Assembly: GCA_035295225.1 (NCBI GenBank)
Contig: DATGJI010000049.1
Span: 1-64,000 of the forward strand
Length of the DNA: 64,000 nucleotides
From: Candidatus Eremiobacteraceae bacterium
GTDB lineage: Bacteria; Vulcanimicrobiota; Vulcanimicrobiia; Eremiobacterales; Eremiobacteraceae
Direction of reading: 5' to 3'
Shown: piece after piece, positions 16,951 to 25,924 of the stretch
How positions within the stretch are numbered: position 1 is the first letter of the stretch
Layout: the number at the start of each line of letters is the position of its first letter
Position numbers and translations under genes: made by a program
The notes under the pieces: model-generated
What the model was told of the DNA's origin: nothing
The model's input: only the letters and a program-made list of their open reading frames with translations
The model's database searches: none

Positions 16951-17619
16951 TTAGGCTCCGCTCTGCGCGGCATGTGTGGTGCGCACTGCCGGCACGCCGG
17001 CGACCACCCAGCCTGACTCGACGTCACGCGTCACCACGGCGCCCGCGCCCACGACTGCGTCCGCGCCGATGTTGATACGCGGCAGCACGACCGCACCCGC
17101 GCCGATGAATGCCGCTCTACCCACCCGCACGCAGCCCGCCAGCGTTGCTCCCGGTCCGATGTGTACGCCGTCGGCGAGTTCACACTCGTGGTCGACCGTC
17201 GCGGCAGTATTGACGATGCATGCCACGCCGAGCTTCGCCCGCGTGCAGACGCAGGCGCGTACGAGGATCTGCGAGCCCGCTCCAACCGCCGCATCGCTCG
17301 CGACGAACGCGGTCGGATGGACGAGCGTCGCAGGCGTGAGTCCGCCGGACGCCAGCAGTTCGTGCAGCTCGAGGCGTTCGCGTCCGCGATCGCCGCCGAT
17401 CGCCACGGCGAACGAGACCGACGTCCGGTCTCCCGCACGAAGCCAGCGATCGAAGCCTGAAGCGCCGATGTGGACCGGCACCTCGCCGAGCGGCGAGATG
17501 GCATGTGGATCGTTGTCGAAAAACGCCGCGGCGCGATACCCGGATGTCTCGAGAAACTCCGCGAGCACCTTCGCTTGCCCCTTCGTTCCCCACACGACGA
17601 TCGGCGTTTGACCGTTCAC
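16951..17619 (-). CDS. NeuD/PglD-family sugar O/N-acyltransferase
   Basis: About 222 residues. A short N-terminal nucleotide-fold domain (PIVVWGTKGQAKVLAEFL) is followed by a left-handed beta-helix of hexapeptide repeats (VGAGSQILVRACV, IGPGATLAGCV, IGAGAVVLPR, VGAGAVVTRDV). PglD and NeuD acetylate amino- or sialic-type sugars with acetyl-CoA; with the aminotransferase gene nearby, N-acylation of the new amino group is likely. The conserved His of this family is probably in ATVDHECELADG. The GTG at 17617-17619 overlaps the methyltransferase stop (GTGA). Confidence 0.88.
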   Translation of the reverse strand: MNGQTPIVVWGTKGQAKVLAEFLETSGYRAAAFFDNDPHAISPLGEVPVHIGASGFDRWLRAGDRTSVSFAVAIGGDRGRERLELHELLASGGLTPATLVHPTAFVASDAAVGAGSQILVRACVCTRAKLGVACIVNTAATVDHECELADGVHIGPGATLAGCVRVGRAAFIGAGAVVLPRINIGADAVVGAGAVVTRDVESGWVVAGVPAVRTTHAAQSGA

Positions 17620-18842
17620 GGTTCGACGGTCAGTCTCGGTATGGGCACGACGAAACGGCCGTGCCATGCCCGGATGCCCGCGAGTTGCTCCATCACTTCG
17701 TCTTTGAGGTTCCAAGGAAGGATCAACACATATTTCGGCCTTGCATGCAGGATGCGGTCCGGCGAATCGATCGGTATGCGCACGCCGGGGATCAATCGGC
17801 CTTGCTTGTGGGGATTCCGATCCACCGTATACGGTAACAAATCGGCGTGAATGCCGCAATAATTGAGGAGTGTTGTGGCTTTTGCCGGTGCGCCGTAACC
17901 CGCGACGCTCTCTTCGCGAGCCGCGGCGCCGCGCAAGAACTCATTCAGTCCGCTCTTGACCGTTTCGGCCGTCTTCGCCAAATCCGCGTACGGCTGCCAG
18001 GTCTGCAATCCGGCGGCGTCCTCGATCGCGCGAATGCGTGCCACATCCGGCGAAGGCTGCGCTTCGGCGACATGACGGACGTATAGCCGCAGCGATCCGC
18101 CGTGCGTCGGCAATTCCTCCACGTCGACGACGCGCATCTGGTGACGTTCGAACACAAGGGACGCGGTCGTCAGTGAGAAGTACGAAAAATGCTCGTGATA
18201 GATCGTGTCGATCTCACCGCGCGCGAGCAGCTGCAACAGGTGCGGGAATTCGAGCGTCAGCGTTCCGCCAGGCTTGAGCAATTCTCGAAGACCGGCCGCG
18301 AAATCGTTCAGGTCGGGAACATGCGCCAGAACGTTGTTCGCGATCAAGAGATCGGCGGCGCACCCAGATGCGGCAAGCGACCGACCTGTCTGCGCGCCGA
18401 GAAAGGCGACGCGCGTCGGAATGCCCTTTGCGACGGCGGCCATCGCGACATCGCGCGCGGGTTCGATACCGACCACGTCGAGCCCACGGCGGGCGAAACA
18501 TTCGAGCAGGTACCCATCGTTGCTCGCCACCTCGACGATGCGCGATTCGGCTGAAAGCCCGAACCGCTCGACGGCACCGGCCGCGAAGCGTTCGACGTGC
18601 TCGAGCCACGATGTCGAATACGATGAGAAATATGCGTAATCGTCGGCGAAGATCTCGCGCGCCGACTGGAATTGTTCGAGCTGCACGAGCCAGCATTCGC
18701 GGCAGACGTGGAGCCGAAGCGGAAAGAACTGTTCGTCTTTCTCGCTCTTTGGATCGACGAAGGCGTTCGAAGGGGGTGACATCCCGAGATCGAGCGCGAG
18801 TCGCAGCGGGCCGCCGCACGAGCGGCACACAGCAGCGCTCAC
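17616..18842 (-). CDS. SAM-dependent sugar C-methyltransferase (TylC3/EvaC-type)
   Basis: About 408 residues in the three-part plan of NDP-hexose C-methyltransferases: an N-terminal zinc-binding domain (CRSCGGPL and HVCRECWLVQL), a central SAM domain (RIVEVASNDGYLLECF, then LIANNVLAHVPDL), and a C-terminal domain with GYGAPAKATTLLNY. These enzymes methylate a carbon next to the keto group of 4-keto-6-deoxy sugars. The GTG overlaps the rfbG stop, so it is coupled to it. With CDP-glucose chemistry upstream, it should build a branched CDP-sugar. The catalytic Tyr/His pair appears as YHEHFSYFS. Confidence 0.88.
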   Translation of the reverse strand: MSAAVCRSCGGPLRLALDLGMSPPSNAFVDPKSEKDEQFFPLRLHVCRECWLVQLEQFQSAREIFADDYAYFSSYSTSWLEHVERFAAGAVERFGLSAESRIVEVASNDGYLLECFARRGLDVVGIEPARDVAMAAVAKGIPTRVAFLGAQTGRSLAASGCAADLLIANNVLAHVPDLNDFAAGLRELLKPGGTLTLEFPHLLQLLARGEIDTIYHEHFSYFSLTTASLVFERHQMRVVDVEELPTHGGSLRLYVRHVAEAQPSPDVARIRAIEDAAGLQTWQPYADLAKTAETVKSGLNEFLRGAAAREESVAGYGAPAKATTLLNYCGIHADLLPYTVDRNPHKQGRLIPGVRIPIDSPDRILHARPKYVLILPWNLKDEVMEQLAGIRAWHGRFVVPIPRLTVEP

Positions 18843-19927
18843 GCGACCGCCGCCTCGAAGCGCTCGATCTCGTCGCCCATCAATGTCGCCACGTCCGCGC
18901 CGCCGAGCTGCGCCCGGTACCACGCGACCGAGCGCCGGATGGCCGCTGCAAGGTCCACGCGCGATCGCCAGCCGAGCACTCGCGCAGCCGCCGTGCTGTC
19001 GAGCCGCAATGTGTTCGCCTCGACCGGATGCGCGCCCGCGGCTTGATGCCACGTCGCGCCGGCGCCCCACGCTTCCGCCAGTGCCTCGGCCACCCACTGG
19101 ACCGGTCGCTCGTGATCCGGAGGCGGCCCGAGATTCCAGGCGCGGGCGATCGCTGCGCCGTCATCCGCGAAAAGCCTGCGCGCGATGTCGATGTATGCCG
19201 CAAGCGGATCCAGCACGAACTGCCAGGGCCGTATCGCAGCGGGGTAGCGAAGTTCGAGCGGTACGCCTGCGGTGAACGCCGCGATCGCATCAGGCACGAG
19301 CCGGTCCGCCGACCAGTCGCCGCCCCCGATGACGTTTCCAGCGCGCGCGATCGCGATGCGCGCCGCGCCGTCCGATCCGTCGCGCGGCGTCGCGCACAGA
19401 CTCGCCGCGATGTGATCCGCACATGCCTTGCTCGCGGAATATGGCTCGTCACCGCCCAGCGGATCATCCTCCGCATGGCGCGGAGAGCCTGCGTGCAAGT
19501 CGTAGCACTTGTCGCTCGTCACGACGACGACTGCTCGGACGCTCTCGCACGCGCGGGCCGCAAGCACGACGTTCGCCGTGCCGATCGCATTCGTCTCGTA
19601 CGTCCCTACCGGGTCGGCGATGCCCGCGCGGACGAGCGCCTGGGCCGCTAGATGAAAGATCACGGTCGGCCGGTGCGCGGCGATGCAGGTACCGAGCGCG
19701 GCTGCGTCGCGGATATCGCCGCTGCAAGAGTTCATGGACGTGGCGAGGCCTGAAAGCAGAAACGCATTTGGTCCCGGCTCCGGGTCGAGCGCAAAGCCTG
19801 CGACGTCGGCCCCAAGGCGGCACAGCCAGAACGAAAGCCACGCGCCTTTGAACCCGGTGTGGCCCGTGACGACGACGCGCCGCCCGCGCCAGAAGTCGCG
19901 CGCTTGGGTCGCCGCTATCAGCGCCAC
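18839..19927 (-). CDS. rfbG: CDP-glucose 4,6-dehydratase
   Basis: About 362 residues, the normal RfbG size. NAD-binding GHTGFKGAWLSFWL, then FHLAAQALVR, VVTSDKCYD and YSASKACADH (catalytic Tyr-xxx-Lys of the extended SDR family), and the late block RPWQFVLDPL. It converts CDP-glucose to CDP-4-keto-6-deoxyglucose. The GTG at 19925-19927 overlaps the rfbF stop by ten bases and leaves a natural N-terminus just before ARDFWRGRR; GTG codons nine and thirty bases further upstream are alternatives. Its neighbours supply its substrate and use its product. Confidence 0.94.
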   Translation of the reverse strand: MALIAATQARDFWRGRRVVVTGHTGFKGAWLSFWLCRLGADVAGFALDPEPGPNAFLLSGLATSMNSCSGDIRDAAALGTCIAAHRPTVIFHLAAQALVRAGIADPVGTYETNAIGTANVVLAARACESVRAVVVVTSDKCYDLHAGSPRHAEDDPLGGDEPYSASKACADHIAASLCATPRDGSDGAARIAIARAGNVIGGGDWSADRLVPDAIAAFTAGVPLELRYPAAIRPWQFVLDPLAAYIDIARRLFADDGAAIARAWNLGPPPDHERPVQWVAEALAEAWGAGATWHQAAGAHPVEANTLRLDSTAAARVLGWRSRVDLAAAIRRSVAWYRAQLGGADVATLMGDEIERFEAAVA

Positions 19928-20691
19928 ACTTTCCACGGTGCCCGGCCCGACGACCACAATTCATTCAGCGCATTCTTGTCGCGCAGCGTGTCGAGAGGCT
20001 GCCAGAAACCATCGTGCACGAATGCGGCGAGCTGGCCTTCGGCGGCAAGACTCTCCATCGGCTCGCGCTCCCAGACCGTCGCGTCGCCGCCGATGCGGTC
20101 GAGGACGCGCGGTGAGAGCACGAAATAGCCGCCGTTGATCCGCCCGCCTTCGCCCGCCGGCTTTTCGGCAAAGGCGGAGATCCGGTCGCGCGTGACCGTC
20201 AGCACCCCGAAGCGTCCGGGAGGCTGCGCTGCGGTCACCGTGGCGAGCAGTCCGCAGCGGCGGTGAAATGCGATCAAGTCGCCGACATTCACGTCGCTGA
20301 GGCCGTCACCGTACGTGAAACAGAAATCTTCTTCATCCTTCACATACGGCGCGACGCGCTTGAGGCGGCCGCCCGTGGCGGTGGCGTCGCCCGTCTCCAC
20401 CAATGTCACCGACCACGGCTCCGCATGCGATTCGTGGACTTGCATGCGTCCGGACTTGATATCCAAGGTCACATCGGAACTGTGCAGCGCGTAGTTCGCG
20501 AAATATTCTTTTATGACGTAGCCGCGATATCCCAGACATATCACAAAATCATTGACGCCGTGCGCGGCATACGTCTTCATGATATGCCAGAGAACCGGAT
20601 GACCGCCCACCTCTACCATCGGCTTCGGACGGACTTGCGTCTCCTCGCTGATGCGCGTGCCCAATCCGCCGGCCAGGATGACGGCTTTCAT
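19918..20691 (-). CDS. rfbF: Glucose-1-phosphate cytidylyltransferase
   Basis: 257 residues, the length of RfbF. The nucleotidyltransferase signature is MKAVILAGGLGTRISEET with RPKPMVEVGG, followed by TYGDGLSDV (metal site). It makes CDP-glucose from CTP and glucose 1-phosphate, the first committed step of CDP-deoxyhexose synthesis. The ATG at 20689-20691 overlaps the aroE stop (ATGA), and the next gene, rfbG, uses its product. The cytidylyl specificity is inferred from strong RfbF-type motifs and the rfbG pairing. Confidence 0.94.
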   Translation of the reverse strand: MKAVILAGGLGTRISEETQVRPKPMVEVGGHPVLWHIMKTYAAHGVNDFVICLGYRGYVIKEYFANYALHSSDVTLDIKSGRMQVHESHAEPWSVTLVETGDATATGGRLKRVAPYVKDEEDFCFTYGDGLSDVNVGDLIAFHRRCGLLATVTAAQPPGRFGVLTVTRDRISAFAEKPAGEGGRINGGYFVLSPRVLDRIGGDATVWEREPMESLAAEGQLAAFVHDGFWQPLDTLRDKNALNELWSSGRAPWKVWR

Positions 20692-21491
20692 CGCGACGTG
20701 CTTTCCGCGCGCGGACGTGCGGCCCTCCCCGACGCGTTCGCGAGCGCGTCGCGCATCGCCGCGAGCGGCGCGGGCAAGCCTGTCCACCATTCGAACGAAC
20801 GCGCCCCTTGATGCAGCAGCATGCCGAGTCCGTCAATGCGCGTTGCTCCGACGTTCGAAGGGACCGGCGATCGCGCGGCATGATAGTTCGCATCCGCTAT
20901 CAGCGCATCGCCCGCGATGTGCGCGAGGATCTCATCCGGCACGTTCGCATCGCTCGGAAGCGCCGAGACGACGATCGACGCGAGGCCCGACGGTTGTGGT
21001 CCAACGAGGCGCGCGCGTTCGAGCGTCCGCGACCAGCACGCGACGATCGCTCCGGCGTCGGCGAGCGCGATGCCGATCGCGCGCGCTGCCGGCCCGGCGC
21101 CGAGCACGAGGACGCGGACGCCTCGCAATGTTCCGGGCCAGTTCTCCGCGAGCGAATCGAGCATGCCGGAGCCGTCCGTGTTGTGGCCCACGATGCGTTC
21201 CCCATCGAGGCGCGCGACGTTGACACCTCCGACGCGTTTGGCCTCCGGCGTGAGCTCGTCGACAAGAGGAAGCAGCGCTTCTTTGAGCGGTGTGGTCGCG
21301 TTGAATCCGGCCCATGCTTCGCGGCGGAAGCGGGAGATGAGCGCCGGCAAACCAGCGATATCCGTGCGCAGGGCGCTATACGTCGCGTTCCATTCGCTCG
21401 CAGCGAACGCAGCCGTCTGCATCGCGGGAGAGAGCGAATGGACGATGGGATCGCCGATGATCGCATATCGCGCGGGCGAACCGGCCGTCAC
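20688..21491 (-). CDS. aroE: Shikimate dehydrogenase
   Basis: 267 residues. Substrate site HSLSPAMQTAAF, catalytic Lys in FNATTPLKEAL, catalytic Asp in HNTDGSGML, Rossmann loop LGAGPAARAI, and C-terminal GLGMLLHQGARSFEWW. It reduces 3-dehydroshikimate to shikimate in aromatic amino acid synthesis. The GTG at 21489-21491 overlaps the yqeG stop; a longer upstream frame is Arg-rich shadow. yqeG next to aroE is a pairing also seen in Firmicutes. Here it is also stop/start-coupled to rfbF. Confidence 0.93.
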   Translation of the reverse strand: MTAGSPARYAIIGDPIVHSLSPAMQTAAFAASEWNATYSALRTDIAGLPALISRFRREAWAGFNATTPLKEALLPLVDELTPEAKRVGGVNVARLDGERIVGHNTDGSGMLDSLAENWPGTLRGVRVLVLGAGPAARAIGIALADAGAIVACWSRTLERARLVGPQPSGLASIVVSALPSDANVPDEILAHIAGDALIADANYHAARSPVPSNVGATRIDGLGMLLHQGARSFEWWTGLPAPLAAMRDALANASGRAARPRAESTSR

Positions 21492-21991
21492 GTGACGTGA
21501 CCGCTGCGGCGCAATCTTTCGAGCAGCGGACGTTCGAGAAGTCGGATGACTTTGGTCGTCGGGAATTCCGCCGCACCCAAGGGCCTCACGAGCACCGCGC
21601 GCATGCCGACCAGCTTGCCGCCCAGGACGTCCGTGAAGATCTGATCGCCGACGACTGCCGCCTGTTTCGCCGTGACCCCGAGCGCGCGCAATGCGCCGCG
21701 AAAAGCCCACGGCGACGGTTTTAAGGCGCCGGCGATCGAGCTCACGCCGAAATCATCCGCGATCGCTCGCGCCGCCGATGAATAGTTGTTCGTCAAGAGG
21801 CACACTTTGATGCCGGCTTTTTGGACCGACCGCAACCAGGCGTCGCCGTCAGGCGTGACCTCGCGCGAGTTCCATGGCACAAGCGTGTTGTCGAGATCCA
21901 CGACAAGACCACGGACGCCCCAGCGCTCGAACATCCCGATATCGACGTCTGCGAGCCGCTGCGCGAACGCATCGGGGGTGAGAAAGGCCAT
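21488..21991 (-). CDS. YqeG-type HAD-superfamily IIIA phosphatase
   Basis: 167 residues. The HAD motif I is VVDLDNTLVPWN, motif II is LLTNN, and the late motif is VGDQIFTDVLGG; there is no cap domain. These are the marks of the YqeG family (PGP phosphatase-like, TIGR01668 type). Its activity may be dephosphorylation of phosphatidylglycerophosphate or a housekeeping phosphate ester. The ATG at 21989-21991 is five bases past the glpX stop. Confidence 0.88.
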   Translation of the reverse strand: MAFLTPDAFAQRLADVDIGMFERWGVRGLVVDLDNTLVPWNSREVTPDGDAWLRSVQKAGIKVCLLTNNYSSAARAIADDFGVSSIAGALKPSPWAFRGALRALGVTAKQAAVVGDQIFTDVLGGKLVGMRAVLVRPLGAAEFPTTKVIRLLERPLLERLRRSGHVT

Positions 21992-21996
21992 CAGGT

Positions 21997-22953
21997 TCAG
22001 CGCGGGCGACCTCGCAGCGGTTCTGCCCGCAAGTGATGGATCGTCTCCACGAAACGCGTCGTGCCGGAATGACTGTTCAAAATGATCGAGTGCGTTCGTG
22101 CGCCGTTTCCGGAGAAACGGACACCGCGGCACAAGTCACCGTCGGTGATGCCCGTCGCGACGAACGTCACTTCGTTCGTCTTCACAAGATCATCCATCGA
22201 CAAAATGCGGTCGATCTCGCCGAAGCCCATTTCCTTCGCCCGCTTCACTTCGCCGTCGTTCCGGAATTTCAGACGGCCCATGAACCCGCCTCCCAGGCAT
22301 TTCAGCGCCGCGGCCGCGAGCACGCCTTCCGGCGCGCCGCCCGTGCCCATCGAGACGTGGATGCCGGTGCTGTCGATCGCGGTTGCGATCGCGGCGTCGA
22401 CGTCGCCGTCGGAGATCAGCTTGATGCGAGCGCCGGCCGATCGCACTTCCTCGATCAGCTCCTTGTGGCGCGGCCTATCCAAGATGACCACCGTGACGTC
22501 CGTGATGGGCCGTTCGATCGCGTTAGCGACGAGTTGAAGATTTTCTTTGACCGACGCATCGAGGTGCACGTATTGCGCCGCCCTCGGACCAACGGCAAGC
22601 TTATCCATGTAGGTGTCCGGCGCGTTCAAAAGACCGCCCTTGCTCGTGACCGCGAGCACCGCGATCGAGTTAGGCAGGCCGTTCGCGACGAGATTCGTGC
22701 CCTCTACAGGGTCGACGGCGATGTCGACCTCCATACCTCCCCGGCCGAGTTGCTCGCCGATGTAGAGCATGGGCGCTTCGTCGCGCTCGCCCTCGCCGAT
22801 GACGATCCTACCCGAGATGTCCATCTCGTTGAGCACGAACCGCATCTTTTCGACGGCTGCGCCGTCCGCAAGATTTCGCTCGCCCTTGCCCATCCAACGC
22901 GAAGCCGCGAGCGCGGCGGCTTCGGTGACCTTGACGAAATCCAGCGTATCCAT
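21997..22953 (-). CDS. glpX: Class II fructose-1,6-bisphosphatase
   Basis: 318 residues, standard GlpX length. Motifs: GKGERNLADGAAVEKMR near the N-terminus, metal-site GEGERDEAPMLYIGE, VDPVEGTNL, and GTGGAPEGVLAAAALK. It hydrolyses fructose 1,6-bisphosphate in gluconeogenesis; some homologues also act on sedoheptulose bisphosphate. It is the first gene of the run leading into the CDP-sugar cluster, which fits supply of hexose phosphate to sugar nucleotides, though that link is inference. Confidence 0.95.
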   Translation of the reverse strand: MDTLDFVKVTEAAALAASRWMGKGERNLADGAAVEKMRFVLNEMDISGRIVIGEGERDEAPMLYIGEQLGRGGMEVDIAVDPVEGTNLVANGLPNSIAVLAVTSKGGLLNAPDTYMDKLAVGPRAAQYVHLDASVKENLQLVANAIERPITDVTVVILDRPRHKELIEEVRSAGARIKLISDGDVDAAIATAIDSTGIHVSMGTGGAPEGVLAAAALKCLGGGFMGRLKFRNDGEVKRAKEMGFGEIDRILSMDDLVKTNEVTFVATGITDGDLCRGVRFSGNGARTHSIILNSHSGTTRFVETIHHLRAEPLRGRPR

Positions 22954-22980
22954 GTTATGTCGACTCCTGCACGGTGAGGT

Positions 22981-23838
22981 TCAAGAATTGAGATCTGCCC
23001 ATCGCGCGACGACGTCCGTCACGGTCTGGGCCGCTCCGCTCCGCTGCACTGCAAGGCTGCGATTCGGCGTCGGCGTTCCGGCGGCCGTGCGTTCATCCGT
23101 CGACCACGACCCGCGCGTATAGCGATATTCGATCTGCGTGCCGGGCGCGAGTTGCATGACGACCGTGAAACGCCCGCCGCTCAGCGGCGTCATGCGCACG
23201 CCGTTCGGCGTCCACGAGCTCGCGTTGGTGGCAAGATAGACCGTGTCGCCCGGCGGCGTGTTGGGCGGGACCGCGACGATGAACGTCACGGCGACCGATG
23301 CCGCTTGAGATGGTATGCCGCGGAACGGCGTGCGAGACGCCACCACGTCGAAAGCCGAACCCGACGTCGAGTCCGTGCGCATGAGCACGTAGATGCCGGT
23401 ATGCAGCGAGGCGATCGCAGCGGTCGCGCTGCCGACCAGCTTGTATGCGTTGCCGTCGGCGCAGACGAGGTATCCGTTTTGGGCGGCGATCACTTGTGTC
23501 GTGACGGTCGCGAAGCGCGCGAGGATGGACGTCACCACGCCGCTTGCGTTGAGCGAGAGGTCGACGGGTTCGCCGGGCATGAGTTTGGAGAGGGTTGCGG
23601 CCTGCGGCTCGGACCCGGCCTCCGCTTCCGTCACGGCCGCATCGGCGGCGACGCGCACCGCGCGCAGCGAGCCATCGCGTTCGATGGTCAGGAGCGTACC
23701 GTTCGAATCCGCGCCAAGGCTCACGAAGATGCCGGACAGCGCGGTTTGACTCGTCGCGTCGGTCGCCGCAGCCGTCGCAGAGATGCACATCGTGAAAGCG
23801 GCCACGGCGATGATGCTCGTCGCAACGCGGCGTGACAT
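22981..23838 (-). CDS. Secreted protein with C-terminal CBM20/48-like beta-sandwich
   Basis: About 285 residues with a Sec signal peptide (MSRRVATSIIAVAAFTMC, then ATAAA cleavage region). A middle region of about 150 residues is beta-rich and unrecognised. The C-terminal 90 residues, beginning VTFIVAVPPNTPPGDTVYL and continuing TNASSWTPNGVRM, EYRYTRGSWSTDE and NRSLAV, match the pattern of CBM20/CBM48-type starch- or glycan-binding domains. No catalytic motif is seen, so a periplasmic or surface glycan-binding protein is likely. It is divergent from the PIG-V-like gene. Confidence 0.72.
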   Translation of the reverse strand: MSRRVATSIIAVAAFTMCISATAAATDATSQTALSGIFVSLGADSNGTLLTIERDGSLRAVRVAADAAVTEAEAGSEPQAATLSKLMPGEPVDLSLNASGVVTSILARFATVTTQVIAAQNGYLVCADGNAYKLVGSATAAIASLHTGIYVLMRTDSTSGSAFDVVASRTPFRGIPSQAASVAVTFIVAVPPNTPPGDTVYLATNASSWTPNGVRMTPLSGGRFTVVMQLAPGTQIEYRYTRGSWSTDERTAAGTPTPNRSLAVQRSGAAQTVTDVVARWADLNS

Positions 23839-23945
23839 GTCCCGCCTATTGCCCAACTCATGACAAATCCCTCGGCGGAGCATGCATCCGGCTGAGACGT
23901 TCGCGCGTGGAGGGCCGTACTGCGGAACCGCGAAAAGCGCGTGCC

Positions 23946-25484
23946 GTGGATGCCGCTCAAGCCGAACCGGCGCGCCAGCCGCTCGCGGAGCCGCTCGGCA
24001 GCCACTCGCTGCCCGCGGGCTTGCGTCATCGCATCCGCGTCGCCGTCGTCGGCGGCGCCGGAGCATCGGCCGGTTTCTTCGGCTGGTACGTCGCTGCGAC
24101 CCACGGCATCGTCGGATCCGAAGCATACTTTCCACTTGCAGCGGCGATGCTCGTCGCAGCCGCCGCGACGATCGCGGTCTGGCGGCTGTACGCCGGTTTC
24201 GCGGCGAAGCGGATCGGCATCGGCGAACCGACGATGCTTCGCGCCGACGCGTATTCGTTTCTCTCCTTTTACGCGCTCTGGGCGTACGTCGTCAGCGATC
24301 AGAATACGATCTCATCTGCGACCGGCGTCCTCGCCGCCGTTGTGCTGCTCTGGATCGCCGTCAAAGTCGGCGTCCTCGCTCGATTTTCGTTGACGGTGCG
24401 CGCCGTCGCCGCCGTCTTCATCGCGACGCGCGTGCCGATCATCATCGTCGCGATGCTCGGCGCCATCGTCATCGGTCAGCGCGCGGGCCAGCATTGGAGC
24501 CCGCAACATGGGCTGCTCGATGTCCTCGGCCGATGGGATGCACAGCACTATCTCGCGATCGCCACCGTCGGCTATCACGGGAAAGATATGGCGTTTTTCC
24601 CTCTCTACCCGTTTCTTATAAGCCGCTTGGGCGCCTTGATCGGCGACCACTTCATCGCCGGTCTGCTCATCTCGAACATCGCGTTCTTCGTGGCGCTGGC
24701 CTATCTTTTCGCGTTGACCAAACTGGAATTCGGCGACCATGAGACCGCATTCCACGCCATCTTTTACATCGCGATCTTTCCGACCGCGATCTTTTTCTCC
24801 GTCGTATACACCGAATCGCTGTTCCTCGCGCTGACGGTCGCATCGGTCTACTACGCGCGGCGGGGCAACTTCATCACAGCGGGAGTCGTGGGAGCGCTGG
24901 CGTCGCTCACACGCGTGGAAGGCGTGCTGCTCGTCCTGCCGCTGGCATACGAAGTGTGGCGCCAATGGCACGAGCGCAGAGGCACGACGCTTGCTCGGGG
25001 CGCGATCGGCCTCGCGCTGATACCGGCCGGCCTCGTCGTCTATATGGCGTATCTCTACGCCTTGGTCGGTGACCCGCTCTACTTCCAAAAGGTGCAGGCC
25101 AGCTGGAACCGGCACCTCGCCCCCCCGTGGGTCAGCATCAGCAACACGCTGCAGGAGCTGAGCCGGACGCCGATCGCGTCGAGCGGCGCCATCAATCACC
25201 TCTTGGAACTCGCGTTCACGCTTTCGTTTCTGGCGCTCCTCGTCGTGGCGTTCCGCTCGCTGCGTCCGACGTATGCGCTCTATTTCGCTGCTTCGCTTCT
25301 CGTGCCGATGTCCACAGCGAGCCTCATGAGCATGCCCCGCTTCGACCTCGTCGTGTTCCCCGCGTTCATGCTCTTGGCGCTGTGGGGCAGGCGTCCGGTC
25401 GTGAATTCCGCGATCGTCTCGCTGTCGCTCACGCTGCTTGGCGTCTTCACGGTCTTTTTCGCCGACTGGTATTGGCTCGCGTGA
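23946..25484 (+). CDS. PIG-V/GT-C membrane mannosyltransferase-like protein
   Basis: About 512 residues if the GTG at 23946 is used; the frame is open back to 23832, so the start is uncertain. Motifs are GRWDAQHYLAIATVGY, AFFPLYPFLI and YTESLFLALTV, the pattern of PIG-V (GPI mannosyltransferase 2) and its bacterial relatives, with ten or more membrane segments. The enzyme would use a polyprenyl-phosphate sugar donor outside the membrane. The GtrA gene starts inside its stop (GTGA), so a periplasmic glycosylation role is likely. Confidence 0.75.
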   Translation: MDAAQAEPARQPLAEPLGSHSLPAGLRHRIRVAVVGGAGASAGFFGWYVAATHGIVGSEAYFPLAAAMLVAAAATIAVWRLYAGFAAKRIGIGEPTMLRADAYSFLSFYALWAYVVSDQNTISSATGVLAAVVLLWIAVKVGVLARFSLTVRAVAAVFIATRVPIIIVAMLGAIVIGQRAGQHWSPQHGLLDVLGRWDAQHYLAIATVGYHGKDMAFFPLYPFLISRLGALIGDHFIAGLLISNIAFFVALAYLFALTKLEFGDHETAFHAIFYIAIFPTAIFFSVVYTESLFLALTVASVYYARRGNFITAGVVGALASLTRVEGVLLVLPLAYEVWRQWHERRGTTLARGAIGLALIPAGLVVYMAYLYALVGDPLYFQKVQASWNRHLAPPWVSISNTLQELSRTPIASSGAINHLLELAFTLSFLALLVVAFRSLRPTYALYFAASLLVPMSTASLMSMPRFDLVVFPAFMLLALWGRRPVVNSAIVSLSLTLLGVFTVFFADWYWLA

Positions 25485-25924
25485 CGCGCTCTGTGGCCAT
25501 AAAACCGCGGCGAGGCGTTCGTCAGTTCTTCAAGTTCGGCGTGGTCGGCGCATCCGGCGCAGCGGTGAGTTTCGTCGTCTTTCACGCCCTGAATCATTAC
25601 GGGATCATCAAGACGGTGGCGTTCGCGATCGGATTCCTACTGGGCGGCGTCAACAACTATTGGTGGAACCGCCACTGGACGTTTCGAAGCCGAGGTCATG
25701 CGGGCAAGGAGCTAGCGCAGTTCCTGGCGGTCTCCGCGCTCGCGCTTGCGGTGAGCGAACCCATCCTCATCGTCTTGGATCGCGCGCTTCCGGCAACGCT
25801 TGCTCACCGTCCTTCGTTCGTCTGGTTCGGAGCGACGCTGGCCGGCATGGCGATAAATTTCTTCGTCAATAAATATTGGACGTTTCGTCACACGCATCTC
25901 ACCGAGGGCCGTGCGGACTCGTGA
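25481..25924 (+). CDS. GtrA-like flippase family protein
   Basis: 147 residues, four membrane helices, the usual GtrA length. Motifs are RQFFKFGVVGASGAAVSFVV, FLLGGVNNYWWNRHWTFRS and the repeat-like INFFVNKYWTFRHT. GtrA proteins are proposed to flip undecaprenyl-phosphate-linked glucose or similar donors to the periplasmic side. It lies between two membrane glycosyltransferase genes and overlaps both by a GTGA quartet, which supports donor supply for them. Partner specificity is inference. Confidence 0.9.
   Translation: MTRSVAIKPRRGVRQFFKFGVVGASGAAVSFVVFHALNHYGIIKTVAFAIGFLLGGVNNYWWNRHWTFRSRGHAGKELAQFLAVSALALAVSEPILIVLDRALPATLAHRPSFVWFGATLAGMAINFFVNKYWTFRHTHLTEGRADS

Noticed and set aside
18368-19651. 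427-codon plus-strand frame
   Set aside because: Antisense to the methyltransferase and rfbG; no motif and extreme Arg content from the GC-rich third position.
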